Shown: positions 26,807-36,961, counted from the first letter of the stretch. The stretch: DNA of 64,000 bases from CAVSXS01 sp963767715 (GCA_963767715.1 CAVYFA010000005.1:1-64000); one strand, 5' to 3'. A program made the numbers and translations. Notes: a model not told the origin generated them from the sequence alone.

Positions 26807-29393
26807 ATGGAGGATATACAGAATACAAGCAAGGCGAGCGACGTGAGCGGCTCGCAGCCCGCCACCACCGGCCACATCACCGGCAAACTCCCGCCCGAGA
26901 ACGGCGCTGGCGATACACCATCCCCACAAACGACCGCGACAGCTACTGAGCCCGTTGTGATGCAGTTCGTCGTCGTCGAGGGCTTCCAGGTTGGACGGGG
27001 AGCGGCCCGGCTCGACCCGGTGGACATGACGCGCCTGGGCTGCCAGGCTGGGGATACGATCATGATCACCGGCTCGCGCACGACCGCCGCGAAGGTTGTG
27101 CCGCTCGGCGTCATGGATCGCGGCCAGCAGGCCATACAGATGGATAGCCAGGTGCGGCAGAACTCCGCGTCGGGTCTGGGCGAGCGCGTCATGGTGCATA
27201 AGGCCAGGGTGCAGAACGCCGAAAAGGTAACGCTGCTGCCTCTCACGGGCGGCGCGCCCATCCAGGAGGGCGATTTGCAGTATATTGCGCGCTACCTGGT
27301 CGGCCTGCCCGTCACCATCGGCGATCTCCTGCGCGTCGGCACGCCCGGAGCCGCTCCGCGCGAATTCCTCATCATCAGCACCACGCCGGCTACGCCCAGC
27401 TATAGCGTGAATAAACGCAACACCGGTGAGCTGGAGACGCTCATTCCCCCGCAGCCGTCGCATCCCGCCACCGACACGGAAGCCGTCATCGTGCAGCCCG
27501 GCACCGTTGTGCGCGCGCAGGCGCGCGGCGCGACCCGCCCCGGCGGACTTGGTCGCGTCAGCTACGAGGATATCGGCGGCCTCGGCAAGGAACTGCAGCG
27601 CATCCGCGAGATGATCGAATTGCCGCTGAAGTACCCGGCGGTGTTTGACCGCCTGGGTGTGGAACCGCCCAAGGGCGTGCTGCTCTATGGCCCGCCCGGC
27701 ACCGGCAAGACGCTCATCGCGCGCGCCGTCGCGTCCGAGACCAACGCGGCCTTCTTCGTCATCAACGGCCCCGAGATCATGAATAAGTTTTACGGCGAGA
27801 GCGAGTCGCGACTGCGCTCGGTCTTCCAGGAGGCGCAGAAGCGCGCGCCCAGCATCATCTTCATCGATGAGCTTGACGCGCTGGCCCCCAAACGCTCTGA
27901 TACCGGCGGCGAGGTCGAGCGGCGCATCGTCGGGCAGTTGCTGGCCCTCATGGATGGCCTGGCCTCGCGCGGGACAGGTCGTGCTGATAGGAGCGACCAA
28001 CCAGCCAAACGCGCTTGATCCAGCCATGCGCCGGCCGGGCCGCTTCGACCGCGAAATCTCGCTGCGCGTGCCCGATGTGCGCGGGCGCACCGAGATCTTG
28101 CAGATACACAGCCACGATGCAGCGCTGGCAAGCGATGTCGATTTCGCGCGGCTGGCGCAGTTAACGCCCGGCTTCGTCGGCGCCGACCTTGAGGCTCTGT
28201 GCCGCGAGGCAGCCATGATCGCCCTGCGGCGCGTGCTGCCCCACATCGATTACGAGAAGGGCTACATCCCTTACGAAATACTGGTCAGCCTGAATATCAC
28301 GATGGCCGATTTCCAGGCAGCCCTGCGCGAGATCGAGCCGTCCACCACGCGCGAGGTCTACGTCGAGATCAGCGAAACATCCTGGGACGATATCGGTGGG
28401 CTGGATAAGGTCAAAGACCTGCTGACTGAGGGCGTCGAGTGGCCGCTGCGCTACCCCGAAATCTATGCACACGCGCGCGTTGAGCCGCCGCGCGGCGTGC
28501 TGCTCTCCGGCCCTCCCGGATCGGGCAAAACCCTGATTGCGCGCGCGCTGGCGAACCAGTGCGAGGCCAACTTCATCTCGATCAAAGGGCCGGAGCTGCT
28601 CTCCAAATGGGTCGGCGAGTCGGAGAAGGGCATTCGCGAGGTTTTCCGGCGCGCGAAACAGGCCGCGCCGTGCATCGTCTTCTTCGACGAAATCGATGCG
28701 CTGGCTCCCCATCGCGGCGGCGAGGCCGATGGTCACGCCGGCGACCGCGTCATCGCGCAGTTGCTGACCGAGATGGACGGCGTTGAGGGGCGCGAGGGCG
28801 TCATCGTCGTCGCGGCCACCAACCGAGCGGAATTGATCGATCCCGCGCTCTTGCGCCCAGGCCGCTTTGACCTGGTAGTAGAATTGGGCTATCCCAACGA
28901 AGCTGACCGGCGCTCCATTTTCGCCATTCACACGAAGGGCCGCCCGCTTTCGCCCGAAATTACCGTCGAGGAACTGGCGCGCCTCACCGATGGACGCAGT
29001 GGCGCGGACATTGAGGCCATCTGCCGTCGCGCCGCTCTGCTGGCCCTGCGCGACTGGATTGCCCCCAGGCTCGTCCCCGGCCGCGTGCAGGTCACTGAAG
29101 AGCCGTTGGAGGGGGCAGACCAGGCAGGTGAGCAGGGTGACCCATCCCCCGCACAGGCGGCCGCTCCCGCTATGCCACTCACCCCACTGCTCATCCGCCC
29201 GGCCCATTTTGCCGCCGCCATCGACGAGCAGCGCGAGCGATACGATCTTCAGGAAGAGGCGGAAGGGGCTAGAGCGCGCAAAGAAGCGGGTCGCCAGCGT
29301 TTAATCGAAATGGCGGCAGATTTAAATGCTAACGGCAAACCACCTCTGCGAGGCTTTCGCTTATGGCTAGCCCGTTTGTTCGGATTGGTGTAG
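26807..29393 (+). CDS. CDC48/VCP-like AAA ATPase (frameshifted)
   Basis: It is 861 residues once one G of GGG at 27971-27973 is removed, restoring ASRGQVVLIGATNQPNALDP. An N-terminal CDC48 double-psi barrel-type domain (about residues 50-200) precedes two AAA modules. D1 has GPPGTGKTLIARAVASE and IIFIDELDAL. D2 has GPPGSGKTLIARALANQ, IVFFDEIDALAPHRGG and ATNRAELIDPALLRPGRFD. The tail is acidic then basic and lacks an HbYX-type ending (...LARLFGLV). It is expected to be a hexameric unfoldase/segregase. Such proteins occur in archaea, eukaryotes and some bacteria. The ATG follows GAAGAGGA. A partner protease is not adjacent. Confidence 0.9.
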
Positions 29394-29490
29394 GATGCAA
29401 TTTACATTGTCATATATTGCGTCGAAACATTGTCATTACAATTAGAGCCATTATGCTCGTAATCTGTACGGTAGTGCATCGATTACCCAC

Positions 29491-29520
29491 TTACAATTTA
29501 TAATTAGACTATGTTATAAT
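29491..29520 (+). promoter_or_regulatory. Promoter of the sensor-kinase operon
   Basis: TTACAA at 29491-29496 and a perfect TATAAT at 29515-29520 are separated by 18 bases in a locally AT-rich stretch, 54 bases upstream of the first ATG. Confidence 0.55.
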
Positions 29521-29574
29521 AGAATCAGCGACCAGTCTGTGACATGGTAAGACGCAGTGAAGGGAGAGGCATCG

Positions 29575-29958
29575 ATGCAATCGTCTTTTTTTTCCGATCA
29601 CTCCTCTTCCTCATACCCTGAAAAAGTAACTGAGGCGTATATGCAAGCCATCCACACTATTGATGAGCGCGTAACGCCGTTCCTGGGAAAAGCCACAACT
29701 CGTGTCCTCGTACAGGGTGCAGCCAGGCGCATCGCCGTTTCGTATCCATTCCTACACTTTCTTGAAAAGATGCCGTATACCGCCGTCAATCCGTCGGTTG
29801 TGCGCGAGCAACTGGGTGGCGTTCCGCATGAGCTTCTCGCGGCGGGATTGGATGCGTTATTGCAGGAGTGTTTTGCCGGGTTGAAAGAGTTAACCGGCGA
29901 TCTGATTGTGCCGCCGCTGCACGAGGAAATCACGCGACAACTCGAACAGCTTCCTTAA
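29575..29958 (+). CDS. Small helical protein co-transcribed with a sensor kinase
   Basis: ATG 29575 follows GGGAGAGG. The 127-residue protein has no membrane segment or known motif that I recognise. Helical segments include VTEAYMQAIHTIDERVTPFL and PHELLAAGLDALLQECFAGL. It ends 21 bases before the kinase gene and shares its promoter, so it may modulate or be controlled with the kinase. Function unknown. Confidence 0.6.
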   Translation: MQSSFFSDHSSSSYPEKVTEAYMQAIHTIDERVTPFLGKATTRVLVQGAARRIAVSYPFLHFLEKMPYTAVNPSVVREQLGGVPHELLAAGLDALLQECFAGLKELTGDLIVPPLHEEITRQLEQLP

Positions 29959-29979
29959 TAACGCGGCAAGGAGGGCAGC

Positions 29980-31791
29980 ATGCAATCACAGTCGAAGGCC
30001 ATCGCCAGCATCGACCCCTTCCTCGTCCATGATGAGCGCTTGACGACTCTTCGTCAGCAAATGGAGTTCCTCAACACCATCGGGAAGCGGTTCGTTGCAG
30101 CCAATGATCGATTTCAGGTTCACCGCGCACTCCTGGCCACTCTCAAAGAACTCTACCACTTAACTGCTTGCTCCGTGCTGCTCGAAGGCGATCCTATCGA
30201 ACTCACCTTTACCCTCTCCGTCATCCCGTGCTATCCTCTCAGCGAGTCGTTTATCCACGCCATGATCGAGCGTATCGCCCGCGCGGCTGAAGTAATGGGT
30301 TTTACCGGTATCACTGAGGAGGAACTGGCGATTCTGGCCTATTTCGATGCGCCAGATGACATCGCTCCGTTTGTCGAGACATTTGAACCTGCTTCATCAG
30401 CGGCTACCCACATAGGAGATTGCCTGAATATTCCCCTGACGGTCGAGAATCGCATCATAGGTGTGCTCAGCCTCTTCGATGAACACCAGGACACGTTTGA
30501 TACCGATTCGCTGCAGTTGACCACCATGATTGCCGATTACGCGGCGGTCGCGCTGGAGAATGTCAGCCTGCGAGAGCGCGAAATGGCCCTGCTGCGGGAT
30601 GCTGTCCTGGAGCGCCAGCGCCTGGAACTGGTTATCGGCAGCATGGCGGAAGGATTGCTCATCACAAACGAGAAAGGCGCCATTACGTCCTTGAATAGCT
30701 CCGCGCAGCGCCTGCTGGCCCAAACAGATTTAGCGCTGCCGCAGGATACGCTGGTGCCCCTGCGAACTCTGGCGCAGCAGCATGAAGCCAGGTGGATCGC
30801 GGACCTGGCGGCGGTCGTCGATCAGGCCCTGTCCGGAAAGATCGTCATGAACCAGGAAGTGATCGTGGGCGGTGCCGAAGACGCAGTGCCGCTGACTTTC
30901 AGTATCAGCGCCGCGCCGCTCTACGATCCGAACGCGGCGCGCAGCGTATTGCTCGGCGTCGTGGCGGTGATCGACGATATTACCTCGCATAAACAAATTG
31001 ATAAGCTGAAGGACGAGTTCGTATCGATCGTCTCGCACGAGCTGCGCACGCCGCTCACGGCCATCAAAGGGTACACGCAGCACCTCATCCGCCGCATCGA
31101 ACGGCGCTTGCGCGAGCAACGCCAGTCTCAACCGCCGCAAGCGACTCAGTCGACACAGGGGAGCCCTCTTGCGCAAGCAGCGGCTGAATCTCCGGAAAGC
31201 TACGACTTGCGCAGCCTTAATATCGTGCAGAGCCAGACCGAACATCTTGAGCGCCTGGTGAACGATATCCTCGATCTTTCCCGCGTGCAACAGGGCGAGT
31301 TACAGTTAGAGTATTCCAGCTTCTACCTGGCCGATGTGCTGGCCGAATGTGTGCGGCAGGCCCAGATCAGTGCTGAGCAGCATACCATCCTCCTGGATAT
31401 CGAGACCTTTGACAGCCGGGTGGTGGCGGATAAAGCGCGTGTAAGCCAGGTTGTCGGCAACATCCTCGATAACGCCATCAAGTTCTCTCCCCAGGGCAGG
31501 CAGGTCATCGTCAAGCTACAAGAACGGGAGGATGATTACCTGGTGAGCATCAGCGACCAGGGCATCGGCGTGAATCCAGATCATTTCGACCACATCTTCG
31601 AGCGCTTTTATCGGGTGCGCAATACGGCCAGCCGTCAATATTCGGGCATCGGTATGGGCCTCTACGTTGCAAAAGTCATCCTGGATGCTCATGAGGGTCG
31701 CATCTGGCTTACCAGCAATCCCGGTACCGGCAGCACATTCTATTTCACCCTCCCACGCACCCCCCGCACAAGTACGCTGCAAACCCTTTAG
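29980..31791 (+). CDS. GAF-PAS sensor histidine kinase, cytoplasmic
   Basis: The 603-residue protein has no membrane span. A GAF-like domain (about residues 25-200, ending ADYAAVALENVSLRE) is followed by a PAS domain (about 210-335, GSMAEGLLITNEKGAITSLN). HisKA has the phospho-acceptor in FVSIVSHELRTPLTAIKGY. HATPase_c has N box VVGNILDNAIKFSP, G1 DQGIGV, F box FERFYR and G2 GIGMGLYV. A Gln/Ser/Ala-rich insert of about 35 residues interrupts HisKA between its two helices. No response regulator is adjacent, so it is an orphan kinase. AAGGAGG precedes the ATG. Confidence 0.9.
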   Translation: MQSQSKAIASIDPFLVHDERLTTLRQQMEFLNTIGKRFVAANDRFQVHRALLATLKELYHLTACSVLLEGDPIELTFTLSVIPCYPLSESFIHAMIERIARAAEVMGFTGITEEELAILAYFDAPDDIAPFVETFEPASSAATHIGDCLNIPLTVENRIIGVLSLFDEHQDTFDTDSLQLTTMIADYAAVALENVSLREREMALLRDAVLERQRLELVIGSMAEGLLITNEKGAITSLNSSAQRLLAQTDLALPQDTLVPLRTLAQQHEARWIADLAAVVDQALSGKIVMNQEVIVGGAEDAVPLTFSISAAPLYDPNAARSVLLGVVAVIDDITSHKQIDKLKDEFVSIVSHELRTPLTAIKGYTQHLIRRIERRLREQRQSQPPQATQSTQGSPLAQAAAESPESYDLRSLNIVQSQTEHLERLVNDILDLSRVQQGELQLEYSSFYLADVLAECVRQAQISAEQHTILLDIETFDSRVVADKARVSQVVGNILDNAIKFSPQGRQVIVKLQEREDDYLVSISDQGIGVNPDHFDHIFERFYRVRNTASRQYSGIGMGLYVAKVILDAHEGRIWLTSNPGTGSTFYFTLPRTPRTSTLQTL

Positions 31792-32309
31792 AACGCTTTC
31801 AACAAATCCGTCGGATTTGAATCGAAGTGGTCTCGCAGGAAGGTGATTCCGAAGGTGGTGAAGTGGATGGAGGCCCAGCTTGCGCGCAAGAATTGTATCG
31901 TGCGCAGAACGCGCGCCTCGCCCCACAGCGGGTGACGTAAATCGCGCAGCGCGTTCAGGATATCGAAGGCGCTGGTCAACACAACTCCCACGGTGATTAC
32001 CGGTATCTCGACCAGCAGGCGATGGGGAAGCTGGAGCGGGCTGGGTAGGGTGCTGAACAGACCAAAGTAGAGGATGAAGCCGGAGATGACAGCCGGTAAG
32101 ATCGCGCCCAGGACTATGAAGGGCGTTGATAGTTCACTGAGGTAGAGCATAGTGATACCAAGCGGCCCTACTCCCCAGCAAATCAGGGGATCGCTGCGCA
32201 GTGAGGAGATCAGCAGCCTGCTGCAGATAACCAGGAAGGGCCAGAGCACGAGGAAGGCAATCAAACCCAGAACACTGTTCACCTGGAAGCTGCTGTGCAT
32301 TACCGGCAT
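31788..32309 (-). CDS. Multi-pass membrane protein, unknown
   Basis: The 173-residue protein has about four hydrophobic segments: LGLIAFLVLWPFLVICSRLL, LYLSELSTPFIVLGAILPAV with ISGFILYFGLF, and IPVITVGVVLTSAF. No recognised motif. It is convergent with the kinase gene and their 3' ends overlap by 4 bases. The gene lies downstream of pcm on the same strand. Confidence 0.55.
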   Translation of the reverse strand: MPVMHSSFQVNSVLGLIAFLVLWPFLVICSRLLISSLRSDPLICWGVGPLGITMLYLSELSTPFIVLGAILPAVISGFILYFGLFSTLPSPLQLPHRLLVEIPVITVGVVLTSAFDILNALRDLRHPLWGEARVLRTIQFLRASWASIHFTTFGITFLRDHFDSNPTDLLKAF

Positions 32310-32430
32310 GGTCTTCTCCTGGCATAGTTGTCAGGTTAACCGCGTGGTTAGCCTGACGTGTATCATCTCGTTACTACTATTATATTCTATTCTACGAATT
32401 CTACAACCCGAAAGTTACCGATGTTATCGT

Positions 32431-33099
32431 TCACTGGCTTCGCAGGTGCCAGCCTTCTTCGCCCACGAGTGGAACGAACAGGCACCCGCCTAAGTTGCGC
32501 TTTTCCTGACCCCAGGGTGCGCGATGCACGGCCAGCAAATCCTGGTGTTCGGACCCGCCCACCGGGATAATCATCATGCCCCAGGTAACAAGTTGCTCGT
32601 ACAGGTGCATGGGAATTTCCGGCGCGGCCGCTGTCACCAGGATGCGGTCATACAGAGCCTCGTCCGGCCAACCCAATGAGCCATCGCCTACATAGATTGT
32701 AACGTTGCTCACCTCCATTTTTGACAGGCGTTTTGAAGCTATTGCGGCGAGTTGCTGGATGCGCTCGACACTGTAAACCCACGCGGCCAATCGTGAGAGG
32801 ATCGCGGTCTGATATCCGGAACCAGTTCCGATCTCGAGGACGCGTTCCTGCCCGCGCAGTTGCAGGGCCTGCGTCATGGTGGCCACCATCAAGGGCTGTG
32901 AGATGCTCTGTCCCATGTAGATAGGCAGGGCGCGATCCTCGTAGGCCAGGTCAGCATGCGCCTCATCCACGAAGAATTCGCGTGGGACGCTGGCGACTGC
33001 GGCGAGCGTCCGTTCATCCTGGATACCTGATGCGCGGAGCGATTCTATAAGCTGCTGGCGCTTGGCCTCAAAATCCTGGGCCATACGGGTTCCATCCAA
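32431..33099 (-). CDS. pcm: Protein-L-isoaspartate O-methyltransferase
   Basis: At 222 residues it has the usual family length. SAM-binding motif I is VLEIGTGSGYQTAIL. VPREFFVDEA, YEDRALPIYMGQSISQP and RILVTAAAPEIP are characteristic PCMT blocks. It repairs isoaspartyl residues in aged proteins using S-adenosylmethionine. The start could be ATG 33099 or the internal ATG at 33084 (MAQDFEAKRQ). Neither has a strong RBS. Confidence 0.9.
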   Translation of the reverse strand: MDGTRMAQDFEAKRQQLIESLRASGIQDERTLAAVASVPREFFVDEAHADLAYEDRALPIYMGQSISQPLMVATMTQALQLRGQERVLEIGTGSGYQTAILSRLAAWVYSVERIQQLAAIASKRLSKMEVSNVTIYVGDGSLGWPDEALYDRILVTAAAPEIPMHLYEQLVTWGMMIIPVGGSEHQDLLAVHRAPWGQEKRNLGGCLFVPLVGEEGWHLRSQ

Positions 33100-33224
33100 T
33101 CGAGTGGAACAACAGGAGTATCTTTCTCAAAGTGTAGTGCGTAAAGGGGGTATAGTCAAGCTCATATGCAACACAACATAGAGGCAGTTTTTGGATTCGC
33201 CCGTGTAGTTCTATCGAGAAAAGG

Positions 33225-33296
33225 TGGGCGCTACTGGGCTCGAACCAGTGGCCTCTTCGGTGTGAACGAAGCGCTCTCCCACTGAGCTAAGCGCCC
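33225..33296 (-). tRNA. tRNA-Val (CAC)
   Basis: A complete 72-nt cloverleaf on the minus strand: acceptor GGGCGCT/AGCGCCC, D-arm GCTC/GAGC, anticodon stem CTTCG/CGAAG with loop TTCACAC (anticodon CAC), and T-arm ACTGG/CCAGT with TTCGAGC. Discriminator A. CCA is not encoded. Confidence 0.95.
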
Positions 33297-33345
33297 TTGT
33301 TGACACAGCAACTATAGCACCGGCATGGGGTGTTGTCAAGCGTTT

Positions 33346-33915
33346 TCAGTAGCTGTACGTCACCTTTGGCGGCAGCAGCAGCCAGACGGTATCGCCCTCA
33401 GCGATGTACCCTTCGCGCTCGACCCAGCCGACCACGCCGCGTTTGTGCATGGCGGCCTTCGGGAAGCGCTGCACCAGCTCCGGCACGTCGGGGTAGTGCT
33501 GCTGGATGGCGTTGCCGGGGCCGGTGCAGGGCATATTTTCGGCATCCACGACCAGTACGGCCTCGCCTGGGAAGAAGATACGCGTCGAGGGTGGCAGCAT
33601 GGTCAGATTGGGAATGCCCTGCATCGCCAGGTTCGCGCCCACCCACTCGGGCAGCACTTCAGGGATGCGCAGCGTCTTCGCGACCTCCGCCAGTTCCTCG
33701 ATGGAGAGCATGGAGAACTGGCGTGTGTTACGAATGAGGGTGTGGCGTGGGTAGTGCGGCACGCGTACATCCGAGAGGCGTGTCAGTCCCGCGTGCAGAT
33801 CTCCCTCGAAGCCCTCGAAAGTTGCCTGCACGCCGGGGACGCGCGACGATTCGATAGTGTGCCGGTGCAGCCCGAGATAGAGGCCGGCGACCACGCCGGT
33901 AAGCTTAGTCTTCAT
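33346..33915 (-). CDS. MOSC domain protein
   Basis: The 189-residue protein carries MOSC-fold elements: GFEGDLHAGLTRLSDVR, RQFSMLSIEELAEVA, EWVGANLAMQGIPNLTMLPP, and VVDAENMPCTGPGNAIQQ with Cys at the position proposed to bind sulfur. MOSC domains occur in molybdenum cofactor sulfurases and related proteins, which is notable as a molybdo/tungsto-enzyme (formate dehydrogenase) is encoded nearby. It follows lysS by 16 bases and probably shares its transcript. Confidence 0.8.
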   Translation of the reverse strand: MKTKLTGVVAGLYLGLHRHTIESSRVPGVQATFEGFEGDLHAGLTRLSDVRVPHYPRHTLIRNTRQFSMLSIEELAEVAKTLRIPEVLPEWVGANLAMQGIPNLTMLPPSTRIFFPGEAVLVVDAENMPCTGPGNAIQQHYPDVPELVQRFPKAAMHKRGVVGWVEREGYIAEGDTVWLLLPPKVTYSY

Positions 33916-33931
33916 AAGACCTCTCGATTTA

Positions 33932-35407
33932 CTAATCCTCGGCGGTTTTGCGCATCGTCGGGAACAGGATCACGTCGCGTATGGATTCCTTGTCTGCCAT
34001 CAGCATTACCAGGCGGTCAACGCCGATGCCCAGACCGCCGGTAGGGGGCATGCCAATCTCCATCGCCTCCAGGAAGTCCTCGTCCAGGACCTGGGCTTCG
34101 TCGTCACCCTGGGCGCGCTGGCGCGCCTGATCCACGAAGCGTGCGCGCTGGTCGAGCGGGTCGTTCAGTTCGGTGAAGGCGTTGCCTAATTCGAGACCGC
34201 CGACAAAGGGCTGGAAGCGCTCGGTCAGGCCCGGGGTCGAGCGGTGCTGCTTGGTGAGCGGAGAGATATCGAGCGGGTAGTCGATTAAAAAGAATGCCTG
34301 CTTGAGGGCCGGGATACCCTTGCGCAGCATCGCGCTCTTCAGGTCATCGATCAAGCGGCCCCGGCTCAGCTTCGGGTCAGCCTCGTAGCCGTGTGCGCGC
34401 ATCGCTTCCGCCAGGCTCTCCCTATCAGGGTAGCGCTCAACGTCGATGCCCGTGTATTCGGCGATGGCATCCAGCAGCGGGATGCGCGGCCAGGGTGGGG
34501 TCAGGTCGATCTCCGTTCCCTGGTAGGTGATGCGCGGAGAGCCCTTCACCTCGAGTGCAATATAGAAGATCATCTCCTCGACCAGCTTCATGATATCGTT
34601 GTAATCGGCGTAGGCTTGATAGCATTCCATCATGGTAAATTCGGGATTGTGGCTGCGGTCGATGCCCTCGTTGCGAAAATCGCGGCCAATTTCGTAGACC
34701 CGCTCGAACCCGGCTACAATCAGGCGCTTGAGGTAAAGTTCGACGGCAATACGCAGGTAGAGGTCGCGATCAAGCGTGTTGTGATGGGTAGTGAAGGGCC
34801 GCGCCGTTGCTCCACCATAGAGCGGCTGCAGGATGGGCGTCTCGACTTCGATGAAGCCGTGATCGTCAAGGTAGCGACGCATGGTGCTGATCGTGCGGCT
34901 GCGAATAACAAAGACCTGCCGCGCTTCCTCGCCATTGGCAAGCAAGTCGAGATAGCGCTTGCGCTGGCGCAGTTCCACGTCCTCCAGGCCGTGATACTTC
35001 TCGGGCAAAGGGCGCAGCGCCTTCGCCAGGATGCGATATTCGCGCACGTGCAGGGTGCGCTCCTCTGTGCGCGTCCTGAACAGGTAGCCCCGTACCTGGA
35101 TGAAATCGCCGATGTCGAGCAGCTTGATGGCCCTGTAGGCCTCTTCACCGAGATCGTTAATGCGGAAGAAGACCTGGATACGCCCGGTGCCATCCTCGAT
35201 ATGCGCGAAAGCTGCCTTGCCCATCTCGCGCATCAGGCGAATGCGGCCCACCAGCATAAAATCGCCACTTTCCCCCTGCCACTCGTCGAAATGTTCAAGC
35301 ACCTCCGCGATGGTGTGGGTGCGCTCAGCCGTATTTGGATAAGGCTGGACGCCCTTTTCTTGCAGGGCATTTAGCCGTTGTAGGCGTACTTCTCGTTCGT
35401 CTGCCAT
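33932..35407 (-). CDS. lysS: Lysyl-tRNA synthetase, class II
   Basis: ATG 35407 has GAGAAGG upstream. A longer frame to 35452 lacks support. The 491-residue enzyme has an N-terminal OB-fold anticodon-binding domain (about 40-150) and a class II catalytic core: motif 2 FRNEGIDRSHNPEFTMMECY and motif 3 GLGIGVDRLVMLM. It charges tRNA-Lys. It is followed by the MOSC gene and preceded by the greA terminator. Confidence 0.95.
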   Translation of the reverse strand: MADEREVRLQRLNALQEKGVQPYPNTAERTHTIAEVLEHFDEWQGESGDFMLVGRIRLMREMGKAAFAHIEDGTGRIQVFFRINDLGEEAYRAIKLLDIGDFIQVRGYLFRTRTEERTLHVREYRILAKALRPLPEKYHGLEDVELRQRKRYLDLLANGEEARQVFVIRSRTISTMRRYLDDHGFIEVETPILQPLYGGATARPFTTHHNTLDRDLYLRIAVELYLKRLIVAGFERVYEIGRDFRNEGIDRSHNPEFTMMECYQAYADYNDIMKLVEEMIFYIALEVKGSPRITYQGTEIDLTPPWPRIPLLDAIAEYTGIDVERYPDRESLAEAMRAHGYEADPKLSRGRLIDDLKSAMLRKGIPALKQAFFLIDYPLDISPLTKQHRSTPGLTERFQPFVGGLELGNAFTELNDPLDQRARFVDQARQRAQGDDEAQVLDEDFLEAMEIGMPPTGGLGIGVDRLVMLMADKESIRDVILFPTMRKTAED

Positions 35408-35500
35408 AAAATGATACCTTCTCTTCCATTCCGCCTTTTGTGTGCGAACCATTGTAACATTGTTTTCCTGGATTGGCTATCGTATCTATCACATGAGCAC

Positions 35501-35536
35501 AAAAAAAGACCTGTGGCTCCGTGTGGGCCACAGGTC
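35501..35536 (-). terminator. Rho-independent terminator of greA
   Basis: On the minus strand GACCTGTGGC pairs with GCCACAGGTC around a short loop, followed by TTTTTTT (35501-35507 as A on the plus strand). It lies about 30 bases after the greA stop. Confidence 0.85.
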
Positions 35537-35565
35537 CTGGGATCGCTGTTATCGCCTGAGAAGTG

Positions 35566-36024
35566 CTATTCGATGTTGCGGATCGTATACTCTTTCACAC
35601 CGCCAGGCGTCGAGACAATCACCAGATCGCCTACCCTGTGGCCTAGCAGCGCTTTACCCACCGGAGACTCATTGGAGATCAATCCAGCGCCCGGTTTAGC
35701 TTCGAATGCGCCGACGATAGTGTAGTGGTAATCGTGCCCATCGGTGGTCGTCAGATCAACCACCGATCCCAGAGAGACTTCGTCTGTCGCTTGCTTGCTA
35801 ATTGGCCTCGCGGTCGCAAGCAACTGCTCCAGCTCGAAAATACGCCCCTCCAGACGCGCCTGCTCATTCTTCGCATCATCATACGCGGCATTGTCGATCA
35901 CATCGCCCGACTCTTTTGCCTCGTGGAGATACTGGGCAACCTCGGCGCGTTTGACCGTTCGCAAGAACTCAAGCTGGCTCAGTATGCGCTGTCTCCCATC
36001 ATCCGTCAGGAATTGTGTTTCCAT
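35566..36024 (-). CDS. greA: Transcription elongation factor GreA/GreB family
   Basis: The 152-residue protein has an N-terminal coiled coil (FLTDDGRQRILSQLEFLRTV, AQYLHEAKESGDVIDNAAYD) with acidic tip residues (DVIDNAAYDDAKNEQ). The C-terminal FKBP-like domain reads VGAFEAKPGAGLISNESPVG and GKALLGHRVGDLVIV. It stimulates transcript cleavage in backtracked RNA polymerase. A terminator follows. Confidence 0.9.
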   Translation of the reverse strand: METQFLTDDGRQRILSQLEFLRTVKRAEVAQYLHEAKESGDVIDNAAYDDAKNEQARLEGRIFELEQLLATARPISKQATDEVSLGSVVDLTTTDGHDYHYTIVGAFEAKPGAGLISNESPVGKALLGHRVGDLVIVSTPGGVKEYTIRNIE

Positions 36025-36097
36025 TTGTGCTTCCCTTCCTGGACTGGCAGGGTTCCTGATCCTGCCAGCAAGACTACCTATCTAACAAGATAGGCGT

Positions 36098-36961
36098 TTA
36101 CCTGCTGGGATATTCGACGCTCCCCCAGGTAATGTTGACTAATTCACCCGAATGGCGGCGGAGTAACAGCTCTCCGTTTCCATCCACATCTTCAGCGACC
36201 CCGCTGATGAGGCTTTCGCCCTGCCGCACCTGGATTGTGCGGCCGAGCGTTGATAGTTGGTCTCGCCACCGCTCCCAAATCAACCGGGAGGGGAGAACCT
36301 GGTCTGGTGCCGCGGCCCTATCGCCGGTAGCCTCCTGCTGGAGCAGGAGATAATCGCCTTCGATAGAACCCAGCAGGCAAGCAATTAGTTCCTCGCGACT
36401 GACAGTATGCCCGCAGGCGCTTTCAAGCGAAGTAGCATGCGCTATCAACGATGCTGACTCCGTGAGCTGGTGGGCCAGCTCGTCCATGCGACCGTTCACA
36501 TTCACGCCTATCCCGACGACAGCGACCAGGCTCCCTTTCAAATCGTGGCTGGTCTCGATCAAGATGCCAGCTACCTTGTGCTCTTCGATAAGAACGTCAT
36601 TGGGCCATTTAATTGTCGCCGTCACGCCACAGCTTTGTGCGATAGCGCGAACGACCGCCAGCGAGGCGACCATCACCAGCAGGTGCGGTGGGAACATGGG
36701 CCGGAGTACTATCGACGAGAGTACATTGCATCCCGGCGCATCCACCCAGCGGTGACCCTGCCTGCCCTTCCCGGCTTTTTGACTGTCAGTAAGCACCACC
36801 AACCCTTCATCCGGCCGTGTTTGGGCCAGTTGCATTGCCAGCGTGTTTGTTGAGTCTACAGTTGGTAGATAAAATAACCGATCTCCACGCCCGATCACCC
36901 TCGTCTCTAAGAGACGTTCAAGAGCCGCAATATCCAGCGTGCCCTGCAACAAACCATCCAT
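36098..36961 (-). CDS. birA: Biotin-protein ligase without DNA-binding domain
   Basis: The 287-residue enzyme has STNTLAMQLAQ, SQKAGKGRQGHRWVDAPGCN (the biotinyl-5'-AMP loop, GRGRxGR-like), IKWPNDVLIEEHKVAGILIE and VVGIGVNVNG. The C-terminal SH3-like domain (ISGVAEDVDGNGELLLRR) is present. An HTH domain is absent, so it should be a monofunctional ligase and not a repressor. It lies downstream of the small ORF/terminator locus at 37113-37341 on the same strand. Confidence 0.9.
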   Translation of the reverse strand: MDGLLQGTLDIAALERLLETRVIGRGDRLFYLPTVDSTNTLAMQLAQTRPDEGLVVLTDSQKAGKGRQGHRWVDAPGCNVLSSIVLRPMFPPHLLVMVASLAVVRAIAQSCGVTATIKWPNDVLIEEHKVAGILIETSHDLKGSLVAVVGIGVNVNGRMDELAHQLTESASLIAHATSLESACGHTVSREELIACLLGSIEGDYLLLQQEATGDRAAAPDQVLPSRLIWERWRDQLSTLGRTIQVRQGESLISGVAEDVDGNGELLLRRHSGELVNITWGSVEYPSR

